DNA of 9,018 bases, from contig DVOG01000183.1 in assembly GCA_018713755.1 (NCBI GenBank), positions 1 to 9,018 of the forward strand, given 5' to 3'. The stretch's first letter is position 1, and each line of letters opens with the position of its first letter. Both the position numbers and the translations under genes were made by a program. Origin of the DNA: Candidatus Spyradosoma merdigallinarum (GTDB lineage: Bacteria; Verrucomicrobiota; Verrucomicrobiia; Opitutales; UBA953). Positions 1-7,700 of the stretch are shown piece by piece. The notes under the pieces are model-generated. The model was not told the origin of the DNA and ran no database searches. It saw only the letters and a program-made list of their open reading frames with translations.

Positions 1-175
1 GTCGGGGAATGGCATGGCTGAAAATTTTTGCGCATTATGCGCGTTCCCGCCGCAGGCCGCAACGCGATTTTATTGCCGTCGCGGGAACGGAGCCGGAAAA
101 CGAAAAATCCCCGCCGAACCGACTCGGCGGAGATTTTTTTTTCGCGAAAACAGAGAATGCGCGCGGGAACGGCGG
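1..175. other. Region downstream of rpoD, no gene supported
   Basis: I see no convincing gene here. The stretch holds the rpoD terminator (described separately), three copies of the dispersed 8-mer (42-49, 82-89 and 164-171), and a short perfect palindrome with 6-bp arms at 30-42. Copies at 42-50 and 81-89 face each other and could pair as a 9-bp stem with a 30-nt loop. A minus-strand ATG at 13-15 is preceded by an A/T tract resembling the start context of rpoD, but only five codons would lie inside the window, so it is not called. Confidence 0.6.
97..142 (-). terminator. Intrinsic terminator of the dnaG-rpoD unit, possibly bidirectional
   Basis: The arms 107-117 and 124-134 pair over 11 positions around a 6-nt loop; ten pairs are Watson-Crick, and 110/131 is a G-U wobble in the minus-strand RNA. 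Read on the minus strand, the stem is followed by a U-rich run from the A tract at 97-106, about 40 nt past the rpoD stop codon, the expected place for a Rho-independent terminator. On the plus strand the same hairpin is followed by nine T residues (134-142), so it could also stop transcription entering from the left. Confidence 0.8.
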
Positions 176-2542
176 TCACTCCGCCGAGTCGGGCGCGGAA
201 GCATCGTCGCCCTGTTGTCCGGCGTCTGCGGGCGCGGCGCCGCCCGGAAGCGTGAACTGGTCGAAGCTCGGACCGGAAACGTCCTGGTCGGCCTCGAAGA
301 AGCCGTGGAGCTGGCGCAGACGCGTCGGATGCCGCATTTTGCGCAGCGCCTTCGCCTCGATTTGGCGAATGCGTTCCCGCGTGACGTTGAAGATTTTCCC
401 GACTTCCTCGAGCGTGCGGGAATAGCCGTCCTTGAGGCCGAAGCGATACGTCAGCACTTCGCGTTCCCGCTCGGTCAGCGACTGGAGCACGTCGATGATT
501 TTTTCGCGCAGCAGCGCGGTGGCGGCGATGTCGTAGGGATTTTCGGCCGCTTTGTCTTCGATGAAGTCGCCGAAGCTCGTGTCGTCGCCGTCGCCGACGG
601 GGCTCTGAAGCGAAATCGGCTGCTGAGACATTTTCATGATCTGCTGAACGCGGTCGGGCGGCATCTGTATTTCGTTGGCGACCTCTTCGGGCGTGGGTTC
701 GTGCCCGAGCTCCTGGAACAGCTGTTTCTGCACCTGCATGACTTTGTTGAGCGTTTCGATCATGTGCACGGGAATGCGGATCGTGCGCGCCTGGTCAGCG
801 ATGGAGCGCGTGATCGCCTGGCGAATCCACCACGTCGCGTACGTGGAGAATTTGTAGCCGCGGCGGTATTCGAATTTTTCCACCGCCTTCATCAGCCCCA
901 TGTTTCCTTCCTGAATGAGGTCGAGGAACGAAAGTCCGCGATTCGTGTATTTTTTCGCGATGGAAATCACGAGGCGCAAGTTGGCCTCGACCATGTTGGT
1001 CTTCGCCTTGTTCGCCGCGGAGAGGCATTCGCGCACTTCCTGGTAAACTTCCAGCAGCTCGGAAGCCTTGATGCGGTATTTTTCTTCGAGAGCGGCGAGT
1101 TCCGCCGTGATTTTCTTCGCGTCGAACTTGCGCGCGCGGCGGTCCTTGTGCTCGATCATTTCGAGCTGCCAAACGCACTCGCGGATTTTGTCGAGCTCCG
1201 GCTTGAACGCCTGCAGCCATTCTTCAAGCACCTTCATCTTGAAGCAGAACTTCCGCAGCAGCGGGCGGATTTCCTTCTGCAGCTTGACGAAGCGGGCGTA
1301 GCCCTTGCGGCGAATTTCCTCGTTCGCGCCGCCGACGTGTTCCGCCCACGCTTTGTCGAGCTTCGCGGAAATCGCTTCGACGGCGGAAATCGCCTTCGGG
1401 AGCATGCGGAAATACCATTCGCGGGATTCGACCTTTTTGTCGAGAACGACGCGGTCGAAACGCTCCGTCTTTTCGTTGAGGCGACGCGCCGTGTCGAGCT
1501 GCACGGGAAGCGTCAGCCAAACGGAGCAAAGCGCGTCCTGGGCGCGCGATTCCGCTTCTTCGATGCGGCGGGAAATCTGGATTTCCTGCTCGCGCGAAAG
1601 CAGCGGGACCTGCCCCATCTGCCGCAGATACATGCGCACGGGATCGTCGAGAATGTCGACCTGCGCCATGCGCAGCGCGTTTTCCTCTTCGGCGGAAAGG
1701 CGCAGCTTGTAGGCGTCGACTTCGTCGTTGTCGAGAATCTTGACGTCGAGATTGTCGAGAATGTTGATGATGCTCTCGAACGCTTCGTGCGAAGATCCCG
1801 TTTCGGGAATGAGCCGGTTGATGTCCTCGATCGTGACGAAGCCCTGCTGCTTGGAAAGCTGGTCGAGTTCCCGCACCTTTTCGTTCATCAGCACCTGGTC
1901 GACCGGCTCGCGCGAGGCGTCGCCCTCCGCATGCGGCATTTTCTGCGAACGCTCCAGCACGGCCGTGTTGTCGGTGGACTTGCGGCGGCGTTCCCGCTCG
2001 GCGTGCGTCAGCACATCGGAGCGGTCAGGGGCGTATTTGACGGTGCCGACTTCCGCCTTCTTCGGCGCAGCGGGAACGGCGGGTTCCGCCTTCGCCGGCG
2101 CCGGTTTCTCCGCCTTTTTTTTCGGAGCGGGAACGTTCTTTTTCGCGGGAACGGCGGCGGATTTCTTCTTCGCCGAAGAAACGGGTTTCGCCGCGACGGG
2201 CTTCTTTTTCGCCGCGGGTTCCTTTTTCGCGGGAGCGGATTTCTTTGCCGCGGGGACGGATTTTTTCGCAGACGCGGGTCTTTTCGCCGAAACGGGCTTT
2301 TTCGCGGGAACGGCGGCGGGTTTCTTCTTCGCCGAAGAAACGGGTTTCGCCGCGGCAGATTTCTTTTTGGAGACAATTTCTTTCTTCGCGGGAACGGGCT
2401 TCTTCGCGGAAGCGATCTTTTTCGCGGGAGCGGCGGCAAGCGCCTTCTTCTTCGCGGGAAGCGGCTGCTTCTTCGCCGAAATTTTCTTCGGCGTCGCCTT
2501 TTTCGCGACGGGCTTGACCTTGGATTTCTTCTTGTCTGCCAT
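176..2542 (-). CDS. rpoD: Primary RNA polymerase sigma factor (sigma-70/RpoD) with a lysine-rich N-terminal tail
   Basis: This 788-residue protein is the housekeeping sigma factor, which directs core RNA polymerase to -35/-10 promoters. Residues 1-165 are a Lys/Ala/Pro tail (52 Lys, about 6 acidic residues). Region 1.1 lies around 213-285, region 1.2 around 293-330 (DDPVRMYLRQMG) and a non-conserved helical domain around 331-508. Region 2 covers 517-595, with NLRLVISIAKKY, DLIQEGNMGLMKAVEKF and the -10 recognition and melting segment YKFSTYATWWIRQAI. Region 3 is around 597-662. Region 4 is around 676-750, with the helix-turn-helix EEVGKIFNVTRERIRQIEAK that reads the -35 element. About 38 residues of acidic, Gly/Ala-rich sequence follow the usual end. 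The ATG start has no Shine-Dalgarno sequence but an AAAATTT tract directly before it. It sits 25 bp behind dnaG, so co-transcription is likely. The length exceeds the usual 600-700 residues mainly because of the tail. The identity is secure; the role of the tail is unknown, although actinobacterial primary sigma factors also have basic N-terminal extensions. Confidence 0.97.
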   Translation of the reverse strand: MADKKKSKVKPVAKKATPKKISAKKQPLPAKKKALAAAPAKKIASAKKPVPAKKEIVSKKKSAAAKPVSSAKKKPAAVPAKKPVSAKRPASAKKSVPAAKKSAPAKKEPAAKKKPVAAKPVSSAKKKSAAVPAKKNVPAPKKKAEKPAPAKAEPAVPAAPKKAEVGTVKYAPDRSDVLTHAERERRRKSTDNTAVLERSQKMPHAEGDASREPVDQVLMNEKVRELDQLSKQQGFVTIEDINRLIPETGSSHEAFESIINILDNLDVKILDNDEVDAYKLRLSAEEENALRMAQVDILDDPVRMYLRQMGQVPLLSREQEIQISRRIEEAESRAQDALCSVWLTLPVQLDTARRLNEKTERFDRVVLDKKVESREWYFRMLPKAISAVEAISAKLDKAWAEHVGGANEEIRRKGYARFVKLQKEIRPLLRKFCFKMKVLEEWLQAFKPELDKIRECVWQLEMIEHKDRRARKFDAKKITAELAALEEKYRIKASELLEVYQEVRECLSAANKAKTNMVEANLRLVISIAKKYTNRGLSFLDLIQEGNMGLMKAVEKFEYRRGYKFSTYATWWIRQAITRSIADQARTIRIPVHMIETLNKVMQVQKQLFQELGHEPTPEEVANEIQMPPDRVQQIMKMSQQPISLQSPVGDGDDTSFGDFIEDKAAENPYDIAATALLREKIIDVLQSLTEREREVLTYRFGLKDGYSRTLEEVGKIFNVTRERIRQIEAKALRKMRHPTRLRQLHGFFEADQDVSGPSFDQFTLPGGAAPADAGQQGDDASAPDSAE
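2138..2354. repeat. 58-bp direct repeat inside the rpoD tail
   Basis: Positions 2138-2195 and 2297-2354 match over 58 nt with one mismatch (2161 a against 2320 g), spaced 159 bp apart. In protein they give the twice-used segment KPVSSAKKK(P/S)AAVPAKK at residues 66-82 and 119-135 of RpoD. Shorter degenerate PAKK units fill the sequence between and around them. This points to tail growth by in-frame duplication. Each copy contains the dispersed 8-mer (2146-2153 and 2305-2312). The array is coding and is not a CRISPR. Confidence 0.85.
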
Positions 2543-2567
2543 AAATTTTCGGATGCGTTGAAAAAAA

Positions 2568-4502
2568 TTATCGTGCGGTTGTGTTGTCTTTCAGGCGAAT
2601 GCGCGGCGGATTCTTCAAAATCCGTCTCAGCGCGATGCGTTTCTTCTGCAGCTCGAGCGTCTCCGCCGCGTCCGCCTCCGCGGTCCCGAGCAGCCTGTCG
2701 ATCCGCCGGCGTTCCCGCTCGCACATTTTCGCGCAAAGGCGGAACAGGCACTCGTTCGCGATGCGCTCGAGATCGCTTTCGTTCCAGTCTTCCCGCTCGA
2801 AGCGGTTGCGGATTTTCGCCACGAAATCCCGCTCTTCGTCCGTTTCAAGCAAATCGTGGACGTCCGCGGCGCCGCGCCATTCGCCTTCCTGAAATTCCGC
2901 GAAAATTCTGTTGAGCAGACGCCCGGAGCAAGACTCGGCATCGAGCCATTCCGGCGGGATTGCGGCGGCGAACAAGGGCGTAACGGCATCGTAGTTAAGA
3001 ACGAGAATTAAGACATCGTCTTCCGCCGTTGTCAAGGGCGCGTTCCCGCCGACGGGCGGCGCGGGCGCGGGAACGGCGGCAGAGACTTGCCCCGTGCGGA
3101 AGCGCTCTTCCGCGTTTTTCGCCGCGAGAAAATGCGCGAAATCGCGCTCGACGGCGAGGCGATCCAAGCCGGCGGCGAGCGCGAGCCGCACCAGGCAATC
3201 CGAGCGGAAAACCTCGGAATCCGATGCGGCGACGATGCCGAAAATCTCGTCCAGCGCCGCGCGCGTCTGCGCCGGCGTCAGGCGCGCGTCCTGCGGGAAA
3301 AACCGCCGCGCGATGAACGTCATCGCGGGAACGGCGCTGCCGAGAATCGCGGGAACGCCTCCGGCGCCGGCCCGCGCGAGAAATTCGTCGGGATCCTTGC
3401 CGCCGGGAACGCACAGAAAGCGCAAATCCAGCCCGGCGCGGAACGCGAGCGGCGCAAGGCGCAACGCCGCCTTTCGCCCCGCTTCGTCCGCGTCCAGCAG
3501 GCAGTCCAGCCTGTCGCTGTAGCGCCGCAGCAGCAGAAGCTGATCTTCCGTGATGCCCGTGCCCTGCCCGGCGACCGCCGTGCGGATGCCGCATTTCCAG
3601 CAGCGCACGGCGTCGAGCTGCCCTTCGACGAGCACGAACGGCGTTTCGCGCGTTCCCGCCGAGAGGCTTCCGTCCGCGCCGCGTCTGCCGGCGAAGACGT
3701 CCTTCGCCTTGTCGATGTTGAACAGCGTCGAGCCTTTGCGGAAAATTTCCGTTTCCGAAGAATTGATGTATTTCGCCTCGTTCGCGCCGCGCCCGTCCTC
3801 CGGCGTCACGCCGGGAATTTTCCGCGCCGTGAAAGCGACGACGCGCCGCTGAATGTCCGCGATCGGCACGATCAGGCGCGCCTCGAAGCGGGAACGCCAG
3901 AAAAGCGGATTCGGCGTGCGGTCCGTCCCGACGAACATCCCGGACGCCGCGAGCGCCTTCGCCGAAAAGCCGTTCTTTTTCAGCGCGGCGGCGAACGCGC
4001 GGGAACCCTCCGGCGGCAGAAACCCGACGCGGAACTCGCCCGCCGTTTCCGCGTCGAAACCGCGTTCCCGCGTCCAGTAATCGCGGACGCGCGCGGCGAG
4101 CTCCGTCTCCTCGCCGAATTTTCCGGAAAAATATTGCGCCGAAAATTCGTGAATGTCGAAAAGCTCGCCGCGCAGCGAGCGCTCGCCGGCGTTCCCGCCG
4201 CGCTGTTCGTATTCGACCGTCAGCCCGAAGCGCCGCGCGACGCGTTCGACGGATTCCGTGAACGTCAGGTTTTCGCGCGCCATCAGAAACTTGAAGATGT
4301 CGCCGCCCTGCCCCGTGCTGAAGCAGTAGTAAAACCCTTTTTCCGGATCGACGAAAAACGACGGCGTCTTCTCGTCCGTGAACGGGCTGAGCCCTTTCCA
4401 CTTCGTGCCGGCGCGCCGCAGCGACGTGTAGTCTCCGATGAACGCGACGATGTCGGCGCGGGCTCGGATTTCGTCGACGGACTTTCTGGAAATAAACGGC
4501 AC
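2568..4502 (-). CDS. dnaG: DNA primase (DnaG) with a degenerate zinc-binding domain
   Basis: The product (644 residues) makes RNA primers for the replicative helicase DnaB at the fork. Residues 1-100 match the CHC2 zinc-binding fold (DIVAFIGDYTSLRRAG, KTPSFFVDPEKGFYYCF, GGDIFKFL), but the four zinc ligand positions read Ser39, Thr42, Cys60 and Thr63 instead of Cys, His, Cys, Cys. The RNA polymerase core has SRFEARLIVPI (204-214) and KYINSSETEIF (244-254). The TOPRIM domain keeps the acidic set: Glu293 in LVEGQLDAV, Asp337 and Asp339 in LLDADEAGR, and KDPDEF (369-374). The remainder, roughly 450-644, is the divergent helicase-binding part after a Pro/Ala linker. The start is a GTG at 4500-4502, chosen because homology begins directly there (PFISRKSVDEI); the frame stays open far upstream but antisense to the next gene, with no recognisable protein. 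No Shine-Dalgarno sequence is visible. The stop lies 25 bp before the rpoD ATG, the usual dnaG-rpoD operon order; rpsU is not present on the upstream side. E. coli DnaG is 581 residues. Confidence 0.95.
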   Translation of the reverse strand: MPFISRKSVDEIRARADIVAFIGDYTSLRRAGTKWKGLSPFTDEKTPSFFVDPEKGFYYCFSTGQGGDIFKFLMARENLTFTESVERVARRFGLTVEYEQRGGNAGERSLRGELFDIHEFSAQYFSGKFGEETELAARVRDYWTRERGFDAETAGEFRVGFLPPEGSRAFAAALKKNGFSAKALAASGMFVGTDRTPNPLFWRSRFEARLIVPIADIQRRVVAFTARKIPGVTPEDGRGANEAKYINSSETEIFRKGSTLFNIDKAKDVFAGRRGADGSLSAGTRETPFVLVEGQLDAVRCWKCGIRTAVAGQGTGITEDQLLLLRRYSDRLDCLLDADEAGRKAALRLAPLAFRAGLDLRFLCVPGGKDPDEFLARAGAGGVPAILGSAVPAMTFIARRFFPQDARLTPAQTRAALDEIFGIVAASDSEVFRSDCLVRLALAAGLDRLAVERDFAHFLAAKNAEERFRTGQVSAAVPAPAPPVGGNAPLTTAEDDVLILVLNYDAVTPLFAAAIPPEWLDAESCSGRLLNRIFAEFQEGEWRGAADVHDLLETDEERDFVAKIRNRFEREDWNESDLERIANECLFRLCAKMCERERRRIDRLLGTAEADAAETLELQKKRIALRRILKNPPRIRLKDNTTAR

Positions 4503-4634
4503 GGCAAAAAAAAACGATGGGCGGATTTTGTCGGGAAATGAGCGTTCCCGCGAGAAAAATCCCGCCGAAAATTTCTCGCCGCTTCGCTTAATCTGTGTAA
4601 AGTAAAACGACAAAACCCGAACGCCGAAAATTTT
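4503..4634. promoter_or_regulatory. Divergent intergenic region between dnaG and the A2M gene
   Basis: These 132 bp must carry the start signals for both divergent genes unless transcripts begin elsewhere. No strong -35/-10 pair stands out; the A/T-rich stretch 4588-4611 is the most promoter-like part (TAAAGT at 4598-4603 on plus, TTTACA on minus overlapping it), and both are weak. A perfect 8-bp inverted repeat, GCGAGAAA at 4550-4557 and TTTCTCGC at 4572-4579, with a 14-nt spacer, could be an operator or an RNA hairpin. One copy of the dispersed 8-mer lies at 4543-4550, touching the left arm. Neither gene has a Shine-Dalgarno sequence. Confidence 0.45.
4550..4579. repeat. Inverted repeat, possible operator
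   Basis: The two 8-bp arms, 4550-4557 and 4572-4579, are perfect reverse complements separated by 14 nt. The centre lies about 62 bp upstream of the dnaG GTG and 70 bp upstream of the A2M ATG, a position from which one bound protein could affect both directions. It has no T-run typical of a terminator on either side. An operator role is inference only. Confidence 0.35.
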
Positions 4635-4700
4635 ATGCTTTTGAAAAAAATGATCGCCGTCTGCGCCTGCGCCGCAGCCGCTCTTTCCGCCGCGGCGGGA
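4635..4700 (+). other. Predicted signal peptide of the A2M protein
   Basis: Residues 1-22 give a short basic n-region (Lys4, Lys5), a hydrophobic h-region rich in Ala with two Cys (10 and 12), and a run of small residues (SAAAG) suitable for signal peptidase I. The Cys residues are too close to the N-terminus and lack a good lipobox ahead of them, so a lipoprotein is less likely but not excluded. It implies export to the periplasm or surface. Confidence 0.65.
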
Positions 4701-7700
4701 ACGCTCTCGCCCCGCGCCGGACTTTGGGAGAACGCCCTCGAATGCCGCGCCGAAAAACGCCCGAAAGACGCCGCGGCCGCCCTCGGAGAAATCGCCGCGC
4801 AATGCGCCGCCGAAAACGCGTGGAGCGAATACGCGCTCGCCGTCGAAATGCGCGCCGACGCCGAAGCCGCTCCCGCCGGCGGAAACGCCCCGCTCGAACG
4901 CGTCCGCGCCCTGAGCGCCGCGCTCGCCGACGCGCCCTCGAACGCGGCGCGGATCTTCCTCGAAGCCCGCCTCGCGCGCGCTTTCGCCGCGCTCGCCGAC
5001 GCGCCGCGTCCGGGAACGCTGCGCGGGAACGGCGACGAAGAGCGCGGGAACGAAGCGCCCGACGACGTCGCGGCATGGTCCGACGCTCAGCTGCGCGCCG
5101 AGGCGGAACGCCGCTTCGAAAACGTCCTCGCGCAAGACGAACTGCTGAAGAAAATTCCCTTCGCCGCCGTCGCGCCGAAACCGGTTTTCGCCGACGAGTC
5201 CGCGCGGGAACGTTTCGCGGAAAAATTCGGGAAAATCGACGGCGCGGAAAATTTCGCGGCGGGAATTTTTTCGCTGAACGACGCGACGCCGGCGGAATTT
5301 CCGACGCTCTACGACTTCATCGCGCGCGACGCCGAAAAATTCTTCCTCGAACGCGCCGCGGCGGAGTATCCGCGCCTCGTCCGCGAGCGGAAAGCGCTGC
5401 CCGAAAACATCGCCTTTTTCGCCGACGCCCGGACGTTCGCCGACAGCGTTCCCGCGGAAAGCGCCGACGGGAACGCCCTTCTGCGCGCGCTTCAGATTCT
5501 GCGTTCCCGCACGCTTTTCCACGCCGCCGACGCGGACAAATCCGCGCGCGCGCGCGTCGGTCTCGACCGCCTCGCGTCCGCGTTTTCCTTCATCGGAAAT
5601 CCGACGCGAGAACAGGAGGCCGCCTGCGAAGCCGCGCTGAAAAAATTCATCGCCGATTTCGCGTATTTCCCGATTTCCGCCGAGGCCTCCGCGCTGCTCG
5701 CCGACTTTCTCGTCGCGCAGGAACGCGAGCCCGAAGCTTTCGACGTTGCGGACAAGGCCGTCGCCGCGTTCGGGAACGCGAAGAACGCCGCCGCGTGCAA
5801 AAACATTCTCGAACGGCTGAAGCAGGAAACCGTTTCTTCGGAAAACGTGCCGGAAGTCTGGCTCGCCTCCGCGCCGACGCGTTTTTCCGTTTCCGCGAAA
5901 AACGCGGAACGCCTGCGTCTGCGCGCCGTTCCCGCCGACTGGCGCGACTATCTGAAAAAAGAGCACAACCGCCCGGCGAGCCTTTCCGCGAAAGAAATCC
6001 GCGATTTGCTTGACGCGGAAAACGCCGTCGTACTGACGTTCCCGCTCAAGAACTTCCACGATTTCCGCGCGCACGACCACGTCGTCGAAATTCCCGCCGG
6101 CAAGCTCGCGCCCGGATTTTATTTCCTGTTTTTCGCGCTGAACGACCATTCTTTCGGCGACGAAGAAAGCGCCGGCAGCTGCAAATTCGCGTGGGTCGGA
6201 GACGTCGCCGCGATACGCGAGGCGCAGCCCTGCGCGGAGGCCGACGGCACGCTGCGCGTGCGCGCCGTCGACGCCGTCACGGGAGCGCCGCTCGAAGGCG
6301 CGCGCGTGTCCGCCTGGAACAAAGCGCGCTGGGGCGGCGAGCGCCTCGCCGTTCCCGAAGTCCGCACGGACGCGCTCGGCGAAACCGTCGTCTCCGGACT
6401 GAAACGCGGGCGCGATCCCGTCGTCCTCGTCGAATGCGAGCGCCCCGACGCGGCCGCGCCCGGCGGGAACGCCGTCCACGCCGTTTCGCTCGAGCGCGTC
6501 CTGTTTTCCGCGCCGGAGCAAGCGCGGGAACGCCGCACGATTTCGCTTTTTTCCGACCGCGCCGTGTACCGTCCCGGACAGAAAATCTCGTTCAAGGGCA
6601 TTCTCGCCGAACCGCGGAAAAGCGACGGCGGCGCGCAGGTTTTTCCCGGGAAAAAAGTCGAAGTGAAGCTCCGTCCCTCCGCCTACGGGGACGACCGCGT
6701 TCTCGCGAGCGCGGAAGCGTGGACCAACGGCTTCGGCTCGTTCGCGGGAACGCTCGCCGTGCCCGCGAGCGTCGGCCTCGGCCGCTGCGTCATCGAAGCG
6801 GAATGCGAAGGCTTCGAAAACGCCGAACGCGTTCCCGTCTTCATCGAAGAATACCGCCGGCCGAAGGCCGAACTTAAAATTTCTCTCGGCGAAGAGCCGC
6901 AGATTCTCGGCGGTCTCGCGCACGCGGTCGTCGCGGGAAAAGCGTTTTCCGGAGAGCCGCTCGCCGGAGCGAAAGTCCGTTGGAGCGTTTCCGGAGGCTT
7001 CGGCGGAGAAATCCTCGCGCACGGCGAAGGAGAGCTCGACGAGGCGGGAACGCTGAAAATTTCATGGAAAACCGAACGCTCGAAGCTCGACGAAAAATTC
7101 GCGGAAACGCTTTCTCCCGCGGAACGCCGCGCGGAAGAACTTCAGCTCGGGAAGTTCTTCTCCGTCGCCGCCGAAATCGTCGATTCCGACGGCGAAACCG
7201 TCGAGGGGAACGAAACGTTCAGGCTTTCCAACGCGAGCTTTTCGCTCGAGGCGGACGCGCCGGAATATTTCTTCCTCGGAGAAAAATCCGCGCTGCCCGT
7301 GTTCTGCGCGGCGCGCGCCGCGGCGGGAACGGCGCGTGACGGCGTTCCCGCTTCCGTCGAAATTTTCCGCCTCGTCGAACCTGAAAATCTTGACGCCGCG
7401 GAAGCCGCCGCTCCCGCGCGCGGCGAAAAGATTTTCGCGGCGGAGACGAAAACCGCGGCGTCCGAAAGCGCCCCCGTTCCCGCCGCGGAAATTCCCGCAG
7501 GAACGCTCGCGCCGGGACGTTTCCGCGCCGTTTTCCGCGCCGTCGACGATTTCGGGCAGAGCGTTTTTGTGGAGCGCGACTTTTCCGTGCTCGATCCCGC
7601 CGCGAAAAAATGCCCGATCGCCGCGCCGTTCCTGCTCGCGGATTCCGGCGCGCGCGGCGCGCTCAAAGTCGGCGAAACCGCGCGCTTCGCCTGGGGCAGC

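Noticed and set aside
1..15. Possible start (minus-strand ATG at 13-15) of a further gene to the left
   Set aside because: Only five codons are visible, so coding cannot be judged, although the A/T tract upstream resembles other starts in the window.
30..42. Short palindrome with 6-bp arms next to an A/T tract
   Set aside because: It is too short to call as a second terminator; the T-run orientation fits neither strand well, and a stronger terminator lies at 97-142.
2100..2540. Regular repeats that might suggest a CRISPR or tandem array
   Set aside because: The units are degenerate, in frame, encode Lys/Ala/Pro segments of RpoD, and lack uniform repeats with unique spacers.
14..2914. A 966-codon open frame on the plus strand opposite rpoD and the end of dnaG
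   Set aside because: It is antisense to the clearly homologous rpoD, its product is Arg/Phe/Leu-rich with no known domain, and GC-rich codon use with few TTA, CTA and TCA codons opens the opposite strand.
4503..7022. The dnaG frame stays open for 840 codons upstream of the chosen start
   Set aside because: It lies antisense to the A2M gene, has no recognisable protein sequence, and DnaG homology begins exactly at the GTG at 4502.
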